Below are positions 1 to 6,963 of a DNA stretch of 12,130 bases, piece after piece. The number at the start of each line of letters is the position of its first letter. The first letter of the stretch is position 1. This stretch comes from Bacteroidales bacterium H10. GTDB lineage: Bacteria > Bacteroidota > Bacteroidia > Bacteroidales > Muribaculaceae. The stretch covers positions 47,940 through 60,069 of the forward strand of contig DAAV01000140.1 in assembly GCA_001701295.1 (NCBI GenBank), read 5' to 3'. Below the pieces are notes generated by a model. The model was not told where the DNA came from and ran no database searches. It saw only the letters and a list, made by a program, of their open reading frames with translations. A program made the translations under genes and the position numbers.

Positions 1-411
1 ATACGCCATGCGGGAGGCCTCGAAGCCGACGAACTCGCCGACATAAGCCTTTACGAGGCCGACGCTCTCGCCGCCCTCGGACGCGAGGAGGAGGCCGAAG
101 CCATATATGAGCGTCTCGCCTTGAATCCGACATCGCTGCCGGGAAGCAAGGCGGCGGTAATCCTGGCGCAGAACATGGCCGACAGGGGCGACTTCTCCGG
201 TGCCCGCGACAGAATGGAGGAATTCACCGAGACCGGAACGCCCCACCAGTACTGGCTCGCACGCGGATTCATCACGCTCGCCGACTCATATTACGGACTT
301 GGCGAGAAAACTCTCGCACGGGAATATATACTCAGCCTTCAGGAAAACTATCCCGGCACAGAGTCAGACATAAAATCAATGATCTCCTCACGTCTCAAGA
401 AATGGAAATGA
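1..411 (+). CDS. TPR-repeat protein, C-terminal part (5' end outside window)
   Basis: The frame is open from the first base, so the start lies upstream and 136 C-terminal residues are visible. They are alpha-helical with TPR-like spacing: a helix pair around ALAALGREEEAEAIYERL with LNP after it, and a later pair ending in LADSYYGLGEKTLAREYI and NYPG. This pattern is typical of periplasmic TPR proteins in Bacteroidales. The protein ends in a Lys-rich tail (SRLKKWK). Its TGA stop (409-411) overlaps an ATG at 408 of the next gene, an outer-membrane barrel, so the two are probably translationally coupled. TPRs mediate protein-protein contacts; a role in assembling or assisting the barrel is inference. 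The signal peptide, if any, is outside the window. Confidence 0.85.
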   Translation: MRHAGGLEADELADISLYEADALAALGREEEAEAIYERLALNPTSLPGSKAAVILAQNMADRGDFSGARDRMEEFTETGTPHQYWLARGFITLADSYYGLGEKTLAREYILSLQENYPGTESDIKSMISSRLKKWK

Positions 412-2255
412 TAAAGTCAAGATATCTGTCACTGCTTCTCCTCGCCGCTCCGGCCTTTCAATCATGGGCCCAGTATGACCAGAACATCAACGTGGAGGGA
501 AAATATGTTCCCGAATTCATTCCGCAGGACCGCATAGGAGTCTTCCCGCGGCCCGTGAGATTTCCTCTTGAAAAGTCAACACTCGACTATTCTCTTACCG
601 GAGTACACGCCGATTTCACGCCACAGGCCATCCCTGTGCCCGTGACGGGATGGAAAGACACACGGCGCTGGTCGGATTCAAGGGGATACCTTGAACTCGG
701 ACTCGGCTCGTGGCTCGAAAGCACTCTCTCGGCAGGATACAGGATCATCGACAACCGCAAGACGGTTCTCGGCCTGCGTCTCCAGCACAACTCGACTTCG
801 CTCTGGAAGCCGGATCTCGCCCCGTCAGTGGCAGACACCCGCATGTGGCGTTATGACGAGGCGATAGGGATCTATGCTAGTCATCTCTTCGACGGCAAAG
901 GCCGTCTCGACGCCGCTGTCGATTACCATATAGGAAATTTCAATTATTACGGTTATAATCCGTTCGGCTACGATATCACTTCATCGGAAAAATCAGCAAG
1001 CGCACCGACGCAGACGCTCAACGATATCTCGGCCCGCGTGTCATGGAATTCCGCCGCCGCGCTCGACGACATTTCCTGGAACGCCGCCGCCGGCATCCGC
1101 TGTTTCGGATACAGGCGTCTCTATCTGCCGGGCACGGCCGGAACGCCTGAAGCCCTGACGGGCGGCCGTGAGACTCATGTCGACATAGACGGTGGCATAG
1201 TATTCCCGACATCGGCCAAATCAAGCATCGGGATCGACCTTGCGACCGACATACTCTCATATGGCGACTATGAAGCGCGCGGCACATATCCGGCCGACGG
1301 CTGGGTACCGGACACTCCGGACACCTACGCCATGCTGTCGCTCACTCCTTTCTACCGTTTCACACGTTCAAGACTCGACATCAGGATCGGAGCCAAGGTC
1401 GATCTGACTTTCAATGCCGGACCTGAAACCGACCGCTACAATGTCTTCCATATCGCCCCGAGCGTGAAACTGGATTACAACGCGGGCCCGGCGACCATAT
1501 TCCTCCATCTCACTGGAGGCAACGAGCTCCATACTCTCGCTGGAGATTATGAACTCGACTACTATCAGATGCCGGGACTTTTCGAAACGGCGCCCGTCTA
1601 TAGTCCTCTCGATGCCCGTCTTGGATTCTCGTTCGGACCTTTCTCAGGTTTCCATGCCGGTTTCGATGTGGCCTACCGCACAAGCCGCGGACAATATTTC
1701 GGAGGAATGTACATGCCTTTCCTGAACGATGACGCCACTCTCGGCGACATGCCGGAAGTATCCGACGGCCGTCCGGTCAGCTATGAGCCGGCACCCGACG
1801 GCAAATCGAATCTCTCCGGATTCTCTGTCGGATTGCAGGCAGGATATGACGCGGGCCGCTATTTCAGCATCTCCGCCGAAGGCCGTTATCAGCCCCAGAA
1901 CGGCACAACGGGATATTTCAACGGTTTCGACCGGCCGCGCTGGACAGCCGACGCCACTCTGGAGACCAATCCATGGAGTTCGCTCAAGTTCCGTCTCGGC
2001 GTTAATTACAGGGGCGTCCGCGGATATTCCGTCCATGCCTGGTACGCCGACTCGACACCGCTCAACAGTGATCTGATCATGACCAAAAGAATCCCTGATC
2101 TCATAATGCTCAATCTTGGAGCCTCATATTCGATAACGGAGAACTTCGATATATGGCTTCAGGCCGACAACCTGATGAACCGTGAGAATATCTACGCTCC
2201 CGGTCTGCCGGAACCCGGCATACGTCTGTCGGCAGGAATAGGTGTCAGATTCTAA
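408..2255 (+). CDS. Plug-less TonB-receptor-like outer-membrane beta-barrel protein
   Basis: I chose the ATG at 408 because it makes an ATGA overlap with the upstream stop; an ATG at 402 would add two residues. The N-terminus is a signal peptide (MIKSRYLSLLLLAAPAFQSWA, then QYDQ). The remainder is rich in alternating aromatic/polar beta strands with Gly/Asp turns, and it ends in strand pattern RLSAGIGVRF with a C-terminal Phe, the usual signal for Bam insertion. The region just before the end (YSITENFDIWLQADNLMNRENIYAPG) matches the last strands of TonB-dependent receptors. No plug domain is visible: the chain reaches barrel-like sequence within about 80 residues, and at about 615 residues it is shorter than ordinary receptors. 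It is therefore probably not a gated TonB transporter on its own. Function is unknown; the TPR neighbour may be its partner. Confidence 0.85.
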   Translation: MIKSRYLSLLLLAAPAFQSWAQYDQNINVEGKYVPEFIPQDRIGVFPRPVRFPLEKSTLDYSLTGVHADFTPQAIPVPVTGWKDTRRWSDSRGYLELGLGSWLESTLSAGYRIIDNRKTVLGLRLQHNSTSLWKPDLAPSVADTRMWRYDEAIGIYASHLFDGKGRLDAAVDYHIGNFNYYGYNPFGYDITSSEKSASAPTQTLNDISARVSWNSAAALDDISWNAAAGIRCFGYRRLYLPGTAGTPEALTGGRETHVDIDGGIVFPTSAKSSIGIDLATDILSYGDYEARGTYPADGWVPDTPDTYAMLSLTPFYRFTRSRLDIRIGAKVDLTFNAGPETDRYNVFHIAPSVKLDYNAGPATIFLHLTGGNELHTLAGDYELDYYQMPGLFETAPVYSPLDARLGFSFGPFSGFHAGFDVAYRTSRGQYFGGMYMPFLNDDATLGDMPEVSDGRPVSYEPAPDGKSNLSGFSVGLQAGYDAGRYFSISAEGRYQPQNGTTGYFNGFDRPRWTADATLETNPWSSLKFRLGVNYRGVRGYSVHAWYADSTPLNSDLIMTKRIPDLIMLNLGASYSITENFDIWLQADNLMNRENIYAPGLPEPGIRLSAGIGVRF

Positions 2256-2308
2256 AACATTACCTCCCCTCCCGACGTTAGAAAATTAGGTTTCTCATCA
2301 CAGAAAAA

Positions 2309-2842
2309 ATGAGCACAGACAAACTTACTCTCGCATATCTCAACGAAGATGACCGCGCATACGGCCTCGCCGGAATGGCGATCTCGCTCGCCGCGCTCGA
2401 TGCGATTGACCGCATTGCCGGTGTGTCGCTCGATGCGGAGGGCCCGATGGTCTCTTTCTCTCATGAATATTACTTCTCCGGATCCCCCTCCATATCTCCG
2501 AAATCCACATGGAGCAATCTGATACATAATTTCTACATTACCTCCGCCATGGTGGTCTCTAATGTCATGGCCCGCTCCATGGTGCGTCTCGGCAAGGAAG
2601 TGCCGGATGATATCCTCGACACCATCCGTATGGAAATGGAAGCGGAAGGCGCGGATTCCTGCTCGCTCGATGCCGACGAAGTCGATACGCTCTACCGCAA
2701 GACCATGACAGGAATGAGGCGTATTTTTGCTAACCGGCGCCTTCATCCCGCCATCGAGGACTTCGCACGCACATTGTCGCGCAGACGCACTCTTTCAGGT
2801 ATGGAAATATATGATGAACTGCGTGCCCTCCGACTGATATGA
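2309..2842 (+). CDS. Conserved-looking protein of unknown function (177 aa)
   Basis: I do not recognise the family. It is a mainly helical, acidic cytoplasmic protein with no signal peptide. Residues 19-40 (GLAGMAISLAALDAIDRIAG) form a small-residue-rich amphipathic helix that could be mistaken for a membrane segment but is interrupted by Asp and Arg. Residues 75-97 (FYITSAMVVSNVMARSMVRLGKE) form another hydrophobic helix. The C-terminal 45 residues are Arg-rich (FARTLSRRR, LRALRLI). The gene has the codon use of its neighbours and its stop overlaps the next ATG (ATGA at 2839-2842), so it is probably coupled to the MazG-type hydrolase. A link to nucleotide metabolism is suggested only by this position. 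A weak -7-like TAGGTTTC lies at 2287-2294 but gives a very short leader. Confidence 0.8.
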   Translation: MSTDKLTLAYLNEDDRAYGLAGMAISLAALDAIDRIAGVSLDAEGPMVSFSHEYYFSGSPSISPKSTWSNLIHNFYITSAMVVSNVMARSMVRLGKEVPDDILDTIRMEMEAEGADSCSLDADEVDTLYRKTMTGMRRIFANRRLHPAIEDFARTLSRRRTLSGMEIYDELRALRLI

Positions 2843-3162
2843 CACTTGAAGAAATGCAAAAAGCCGTCGACCGATGGATAAAGACCATCGGAGGCGGCTA
2901 TTTTTCCGAACTCACCAATATGGTGATACTTGCCGAGGAGACCTGTGAACTCGCACGGGTAATGGCGCGTACATATGGCGATCAGATAGCCAAACCGGGT
3001 GATCTTACGGATCCCCGAGCCAATCTGCGTGAAGAGATGGCCGATGTGCTCTGGGTATTGACATGCCTCGCCAATCAGACCGGCATAGATCTTGAGGAGG
3101 CTTTCGCCGAAACCCTACGCAAAAAAACCGACCGCGACCGCAACCGTTTCAATCAAGGCTGA
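2839..3162 (+). CDS. MazG-like nucleotide pyrophosphohydrolase
   Basis: This 107-residue protein fits a single MazG-type all-alpha NTP-PPase domain. The metal-binding EExxE is at residues 33-37 (EETCE) and the second acidic motif, EExxD, is at 65-69 (EEMAD) in an REEMADVLWVL helix. The tail KKTDRDRNRF (95-104) resembles the conserved K-x-x-x-R-x-x-R-F end of the family. Such enzymes hydrolyse (d)NTPs to NMP and pyrophosphate and act in nucleotide-pool cleaning; the exact substrate cannot be read from sequence. The start is fixed by the ATGA overlap with the upstream gene. Its last 14 nt overlap the convergent exported TonB-domain gene, so no space remains for a conventional terminator between them. 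Confidence 0.9.
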   Translation: MTLEEMQKAVDRWIKTIGGGYFSELTNMVILAEETCELARVMARTYGDQIAKPGDLTDPRANLREEMADVLWVLTCLANQTGIDLEEAFAETLRKKTDRDRNRFNQG

Positions 3163-3505
3163 AAGAGACATCGATCTCGGCGGTGCTTTCCACAGGATTG
3201 CCGTTGTCGCTGGCAGGCGTCCATTTCGGCATCTGCTTCACGAGTCTGATCGCTTCACCTTCAAGATCGGGATCGACCATGCGCTTGATCTTTATATTGC
3301 CTATGGAACCATCGGTCTTGACCGTAAATATGACGCATACCACTCCCTCTATGCCGTTGTCGCGGGCAGTCTGAGGATACTTCATGTTCTGCGCGATATA
3401 TTCCTTCTCGGCTGCATCTCCGCCCGGGAAACTCGCGGGAGTAAGCGCCCATGCACCGGCCGATATGCCGAGGACAGCGGCCATAGTCATCAAAAATTTT
3501 TTCAT
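3149..3505 (-). CDS. Small exported TonB C-terminal-domain protein
   Basis: The 118-residue product has a clear signal peptide (MKKFLMTMAAVLGISAGAWA, cleavage before LTP) and then only a TonB C-terminal domain at about residues 30-117. Diagnostic features are MKYPQTARDNGIEGVVCVIF, then TVKTDGSI, LEGEAIRLVKQMPKWTPA and a final beta strand (TAEIDVSFSL). Unlike a true TonB energy transducer it has no retained N-terminal transmembrane anchor and no Pro-rich spacer, so it should be released into the periplasm and could not itself couple to ExbBD. Such stand-alone domains are common in Bacteroidetes and their role is poorly defined. It lies 89 nt downstream of the GIN-domain gene on the same strand, so it may be the end of that operon or separately transcribed. 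I saw no convincing promoter in the gap. Confidence 0.9.
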   Translation of the reverse strand: MKKFLMTMAAVLGISAGAWALTPASFPGGDAAEKEYIAQNMKYPQTARDNGIEGVVCVIFTVKTDGSIGNIKIKRMVDPDLEGEAIRLVKQMPKWTPASDNGNPVESTAEIDVSFSLD

Positions 3506-3594
3506 GTCTGATTCGTTTCACTCCTTGAATATGTTTCAGGGAGCATGTTTCTCTTTAGACCGCTGTCACTGCGAAAGGTTTGCTCTGCGGAGCC

Positions 3595-4356
3595 TCAGTT
3601 GTTGATATCGCCGAGTCCCTGCTGTATCTTGGTGGTCTTGACCGTCTTGAGCCGGCGCGCGTTTATATCGCCGACACCCTGACCGGTCAGCACGGCCGTC
3701 GACACCTCGCCGCCAAGTATTATGCCGCCCGAACCCTGGCTTGTGGCCCTGAGCGCCGATGCCTCGACCGACGGCATGGCTATGTCGCCCGAACCCTGAC
3801 TTGTGGCTTCGACCGATGAGGCTTCTATCTTGCGCACCGTCACATCGCCCGAGCCCTGTATCAGAGCCTTCACGGTGGAAGCCTCGGCACTGTTCACGGT
3901 TATGTCGCCCGAACCGTATATTCCGATCTGGATTCCTGTGCTCAAAACGTCCCCGACCGTTATGTCGCCAGAACCGAACGTCTGCAGCGATACGCTGACT
4001 GCCTCTATGCGGTCCGCCTTTATATCGCCCGAGCCATATACGATGAAACTCCCGACATTCTCTGCCGATACCTTGATCTCCACATCATCCGACTCCCACT
4101 GACGATCGCCGGCATATTGTATCTTCAAACACCGATTCGCGACACCTACCTTTATATAGCGGAGCACGGACTCCGGACCTGAGATCTCGACATGTGGCTT
4201 TCCTACCGTATATTTCACATCGGCTGACGTATGGTTGACGATCTGCGACAGGTCGTCACCGGGCGACAGCGTCTTTGTCTTGGCCGAGAGTCCGGCTGTA
4301 AACATAAATGCAATGAGCGCGGCCACTGTGGCGGCGGCTGTTCTTTTCGTAATCAT
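3595..4356 (-). CDS. Secreted GIN-domain (DUF2807-type) protein with eight 20-residue repeats
   Basis: The start used is the ATG at 4356 (MITKRTAA...). A TTG at 4365 overlapping the upstream stop would add three residues. Residues 1-25 are a signal peptide (ending AGLSA, then KTKT). Residues about 26-100 hold a short beta-rich head. The rest is a right-handed-beta-helix-like array in which G-S-G-D recurs at residues 108, 128, 148, 168, 188 and 208 (last one GSGG), then G-V-G-D at 227 and G-L-G-D at 247. This is the hallmark of the putative auto-transporter adhesin head GIN domain, common in Bacteroidetes next to sigma-factor operons. The phosphatase gene stops 6 nt upstream, so the two are co-transcribed. 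The protein probably sits in the periplasm or at the surface; the adhesin label is a family name, not proven. Confidence 0.9.
   Translation of the reverse strand: MITKRTAAATVAALIAFMFTAGLSAKTKTLSPGDDLSQIVNHTSADVKYTVGKPHVEISGPESVLRYIKVGVANRCLKIQYAGDRQWESDDVEIKVSAENVGSFIVYGSGDIKADRIEAVSVSLQTFGSGDITVGDVLSTGIQIGIYGSGDITVNSAEASTVKALIQGSGDVTVRKIEASSVEATSQGSGDIAMPSVEASALRATSQGSGGIILGGEVSTAVLTGQGVGDINARRLKTVKTTKIQQGLGDINN
3605..4036. repeat. Intragenic 60-nt-period direct repeats (GSGD modules)
   Basis: On the plus strand a core resembling ATGTCGCCCGAACC recurs at about 3605, 3665, 3722, 3782, 3842, 3902, 3962 and 4022. Spacing is 60 nt except for one step of 57 nt. Each copy encodes G-x-G-D on the minus strand, so this is a coding repeat of the GIN-domain gene, not a separate element. 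The central copies (3722-3842) are nearly identical and include the same following CTG, which suggests recent duplication or gene conversion. Confidence 0.85.
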
Positions 4357-4361
4357 GACAG

Positions 4362-4925
4362 TCAATGTTTTTGAGTTTCAGCGATCATGCCTGTGAGTTC
4401 TCCGCAGGCGTCCTCAAGAAGGTCAAGGACGAGCTGGAAACCTGCCGCTTCCTCGTAATATGGATCCGGCACGGAATCGTATTCCGGATGTCGCGCGGCA
4501 AAGTCTGTCATACGCACGATCTTGCGTTCGCGTTCACAGCTGTCGGCAAGGCGGTTCAGATCCGATATGTTATTGTCATCCATCCCTATGACAATATCGA
4601 AATCATCAAGATCATAGGGGCGGATACGGCGCGCCCTGTGCTCCAGACGGTAGCCCCGCGCAAAAGCCGCCTCGCGCATGCGGCGGTCGGGAAGATCGCC
4701 GGCATGGCCGCCATAAAATCCTGCGGAATCACATTCAACCGCCACACCGCGGCTCCCGGCAAGACTCTCGGTTATGCCATGCGCCGCCGGACTGCGGCAT
4801 ATATTTCCGAGACACACGAAAAGGACTCTCGGCGCACGATTCTCAGCAGCAGCCGCGCGACATGCCTGCGCCACTATATCTCTGGCTCTGGCTGTAGGTC
4901 TCATAGACTCATTCTTTGTCTTCAT
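4362..4925 (-). CDS. Low-molecular-weight protein tyrosine phosphatase
   Basis: The cysteine phosphatase P-loop C-L-G-N-I-C-R-S lies at residues 38-45 (nucleophile C38, R44), directly after the beta strand RVLFV. The general-acid motif D-P-Y-Y is at 154-157. The fold elements DSAGFYGGHAGDLPD (66-80) and IVIGMDDNN (111-119) agree with the family. It should remove phosphate from tyrosine-phosphorylated proteins in the cytoplasm. Family members usually begin a few residues before the P-loop strand, whereas this one carries about 30 extra residues rich in Ala and Arg. An ATG at 4904 would shorten it by seven. I kept 4925 because AAAGGA sits about 10 nt upstream. The start overlaps the preceding secreted-protein gene by 17 nt and the stop lies 6 nt before the GIN-domain ATG. 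A low-molecular-weight phosphatase inside an ECF sigma operon is noteworthy; its substrate is unknown. Confidence 0.93.
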   Translation of the reverse strand: MKTKNESMRPTARARDIVAQACRAAAAENRAPRVLFVCLGNICRSPAAHGITESLAGSRGVAVECDSAGFYGGHAGDLPDRRMREAAFARGYRLEHRARRIRPYDLDDFDIVIGMDDNNISDLNRLADSCERERKIVRMTDFAARHPEYDSVPDPYYEEAAGFQLVLDLLEDACGELTGMIAETQKH

Positions 4926-5616
4926 TTTTCACAATTCCTTTGAACGCACTCTCCCAATCATAATTCTCAAGAAAGCTCCAGTCCGCATCCGAGAAAACCG
5001 TCCCTATGCTTTCGGCTATCTCCACACCGAGAGTCTCGCCAAGCGAGGCAAGGGACTCAAGATTGAAATTGCCGAAGTTCATCGGCATTGTCGAAGGGAC
5101 AGATTCGGGAATATCCTCATCGGAATAACGGGCGGTGCCTCTCTCCAGCCCCTTGTCCCAGTTGATCACGACGATCTCGCAGACATTGGAAGCGTCGCTG
5201 TTCCATATTATCATCTGTTCGACTTTCTTGCCTTCGTCGACAAATTTCTCGTAGACCACATATTCCTGCATGCCCTGTGTGGTCTTCATCATCACCTCGA
5301 TATCCGGATTCTTCTTAAGATATTTCTTAAGAATATCGCGGGCCTTTGTGACAGCCTCTTCCGAATAGCACTGATAGGAATAGAGAGAGGAGAATCCCCG
5401 GCTGAGATCCATCTTGTGCATTCCCGAGTTGCTGTACCAGTACTTCTTGTTGTGGGCGAACCGTCCGGACACATATGTGCTCTCCACATGACTCATGCCG
5501 GCGAGATCGGCAAAAACATCTTCCGCCATGACGGGAACTGACAGAAATACCGAAGCCGTTAAGACGAGCATGACGGCCAGAGTCCGCGTCAGAGATTTAT
5601 ATTCTTTCGTTATCAT
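4909..5616 (-). CDS. Secreted protein of unknown function (DUF4252/DUF6108-like)
   Basis: The 235-residue product starts with a positively charged N-terminus and a hydrophobic signal segment (about residues 10-31, ending VPVMA, then EDVF). The next part, FADLAGMSHVESTYVSGRFA, resembles the start of the DUF4252-type proteins often found beside Bacteroidetes sigma/anti-sigma genes. It also fits a Bacteroidales family I recall as DUF6108; either assignment is from memory and tentative. The middle is alpha/beta (ARDILKKYLKKNPDIEVMMK, then EQMIIWNSDASNVCEIVVINW). The C-terminal third is acidic and aromatic (WSFLENYDWESAFKG). No catalytic motif is visible and there is no lipobox Cys. The start lies 30 nt after the membrane-protein gene and the end overlaps the phosphatase gene, placing it in the same operon. 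Confidence 0.8.
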   Translation of the reverse strand: MITKEYKSLTRTLAVMLVLTASVFLSVPVMAEDVFADLAGMSHVESTYVSGRFAHNKKYWYSNSGMHKMDLSRGFSSLYSYQCYSEEAVTKARDILKKYLKKNPDIEVMMKTTQGMQEYVVYEKFVDEGKKVEQMIIWNSDASNVCEIVVINWDKGLERGTARYSDEDIPESVPSTMPMNFGNFNLESLASLGETLGVEIAESIGTVFSDADWSFLENYDWESAFKGIVKNEDKE

Positions 5617-5646
5617 AAGGTTTCTATTATAGAGTTTGACATGTTT

Positions 5647-6426
5647 TTAATTATAAAGTTTAGTCATTTCCATCTCATACTGGGCGCTGATGTCGCCGAT
5701 ACGATAGTTCTCTTCGACCATGCTCCCCTCCAGACGGGCGAACACCGAGTTAAGGATGGCATAGGCCTCACGTTCATCCTCGACGACATGGTAATTGTCC
5801 GCGATAAGCTGTTCTTCCTCGGCCTGCGACAGAAACATATCCTCATCCGCCGGTGTATCCGCCTCCGCCGCTATCAGATGTCTTTTGTGCGGTGCCGGTT
5901 TGGGCGCGGAATATACCGGCTTCGACTTGACGTTGCCTTTGTCCGGGGATACGGCAGTAGGTTCAGGCTCCGGCTCAACGGTATAAGTCGCCGCTTCTTT
6001 GACAGGAGAGATCACCGGGGCAGGTGCGTTGACCGCCATGCGCTCACTCCGATTGTCGAGACCGGAAGCTGTGCCGACAAGAGTGCGGATTGTCAGCCAT
6101 CCGGCCATCAGACAGGCGGCCGCCCCGCATACCGCCGCAATGCGCAGACGCCATTTCGAGGGAGAGGATACCGCGTTGCGCTCACGCGCCATCTCGGCCT
6201 CAAGCGCCGAGTCAATGCGCGCGGCGAGTCCGGCGGGAATATCGGTCTCCGCCTCATCGGTGGCAGCTATGGCCCGGAACATATTCCGTTCCGCCTCCAG
6301 ATCCTCCGGCAATTCCAGATCTGCCGAAAAGAACTCCAAAAGCCGCCGCTCCTCGTCGGGAACGGTAAGACCTTCGTACCACCGGTCGAGTATTTCTCTT
6401 ATTTCTTTATATTCAGTCATAATCAT
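5647..6426 (-). CDS. Single-pass membrane protein, putative anti-sigma factor
   Basis: The gene starts 12 nt after the ECF sigma gene stops (an ATG at 6420, giving MTEYKEIRE, is also possible). Residues 1-90 form an acidic, helical cytoplasmic domain (EILDRWYEGLTVPDEERRLLEFF, then DLEAERNMFRAI). One transmembrane helix follows at about 95-117 (LRIAAVCGAAACLMAGWLTI). A Pro/Glu/Lys linker (about 130-185, EPEPEP, KPAPHKRH) leads to a periplasmic helical tail (about 198-259). This topology, N-terminus in and directly behind an ECF sigma gene, is that of an anti-sigma factor whose N-domain binds the sigma protein. There is no HxxxCxxC zinc motif and no FecR-type periplasmic domain, so it belongs to a divergent type. 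The assignment rests on topology and position. Confidence 0.8.
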   Translation of the reverse strand: MIMTEYKEIREILDRWYEGLTVPDEERRLLEFFSADLELPEDLEAERNMFRAIAATDEAETDIPAGLAARIDSALEAEMARERNAVSSPSKWRLRIAAVCGAAACLMAGWLTIRTLVGTASGLDNRSERMAVNAPAPVISPVKEAATYTVEPEPEPTAVSPDKGNVKSKPVYSAPKPAPHKRHLIAAEADTPADEDMFLSQAEEEQLIADNYHVVEDEREAYAILNSVFARLEGSMVEENYRIGDISAQYEMEMTKLYN

Positions 6427-6438
6427 GAGGAAAGATTT

Positions 6439-6927
6439 TTAATTTATATCGAGCAGTTCCCTCAGCCTTCTCCGGCCTCGTGAAAGAAGCTGCCGCACAT
6501 TGTTCTCGGTTTGTCCTGTAGCCTCCGCTATTTCCGAATTGTCAAGGCCGCCGAAACTGCTCAGACGTATCACTCTGCCTTGGCCCGGAGGAAGGGAATC
6601 GATCAGGATTTCGATCCGTCGGCGGGTGTCTCTGTATTCTGTGGAAGAGGTTTCTTCCGGGGCCCGGAGTTCGGCGGCTTCTTCAAGAGCGACCGACGGC
6701 TTTTTTCTTCTGAGCATCGAGATGCATTCGTTGCGCAGGGCCGCAATGGAGTAAAGCCTCAGTTCTCCGCTGTCGTCAGGAATTCCGTCACGACGCCGCC
6801 ACAGCTTCACCTGTGTCTCCTGCACGGCATCGGCTGCATCGTCGGGAGGCATACCCATCTTCAGCGCGACGCCATACATCAGCCGCTGAAGAGGGAGCAC
6901 CCGTTGTCGGAATTCCTGCTCTGTCAT
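6439..6927 (-). CDS. ECF-type RNA polymerase sigma-70 factor
   Basis: The 162-residue length fits an ECF sigma factor with only regions 2 and 4. Region 2 is at about residues 8-75 and includes the core-binding-type stretch DDAADAVQETQVKLWRR, followed by LYSIAALRNECISMLRRKK, the usual end of region 2. A variable acidic linker (about 80-100) leads to region 4 at about 104-160: ILIDSLPPGQGRVIRLSSF, then a helix-turn-helix in DNSEIAEATGQTENNVRQLL and the basic tail SRGRRRLREL. It should direct polymerase to a small regulon, possibly including its own operon. It starts 36 nt after the receptor gene and is followed by the putative anti-sigma gene. Having the receptor upstream of the sigma gene in the same operon differs from the common FecI/FecR-then-receptor order. 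Confidence 0.95.
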   Translation of the reverse strand: MTEQEFRQRVLPLQRLMYGVALKMGMPPDDAADAVQETQVKLWRRRDGIPDDSGELRLYSIAALRNECISMLRRKKPSVALEEAAELRAPEETSSTEYRDTRRRIEILIDSLPPGQGRVIRLSSFGGLDNSEIAEATGQTENNVRQLLSRGRRRLRELLDIN

Positions 6928-6963
6928 TCTTTCTTATCAGTTGTTTACGTTTTCTGACATCTT

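Noticed and set aside
2287..2294. TAGGTTTC as a -7 box for the 2309 gene
   Set aside because: It matches 5 of the 6 fixed positions, but no -33 partner is visible at 19-21 nt and it would leave a leader of less than 10 nt.
2252..2746. 164-codon minus-strand open frame
   Set aside because: It is antisense to the 177-residue gene, which is coupled by ATGA to MazG; the translation is His/Arg-rich without domain features.
3582..3593. GCTC-TGCG-GAGC hairpin just after the GIN-domain gene as a terminator
   Set aside because: The stem is only 4 bp and no U-tract follows in the direction of transcription, so it is too weak to call.
3605..4036. Regular 60-nt repeats suggestive of a CRISPR or satellite array
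   Set aside because: The repeats are in frame with GSGD protein modules and the intervening sequence is related from unit to unit, so this is a coding repeat.
4774..5541. 255-codon plus-strand open frame
   Set aside because: It is antisense to the phosphatase and the secreted protein; it has no coherent signal or domain.
5641..6483. 280-codon open frame on the plus strand
   Set aside because: It lies fully opposite the anti-sigma candidate and the end of the sigma gene, which have clear domain structure. Its Arg-rich translation is a GC-driven antisense artefact.
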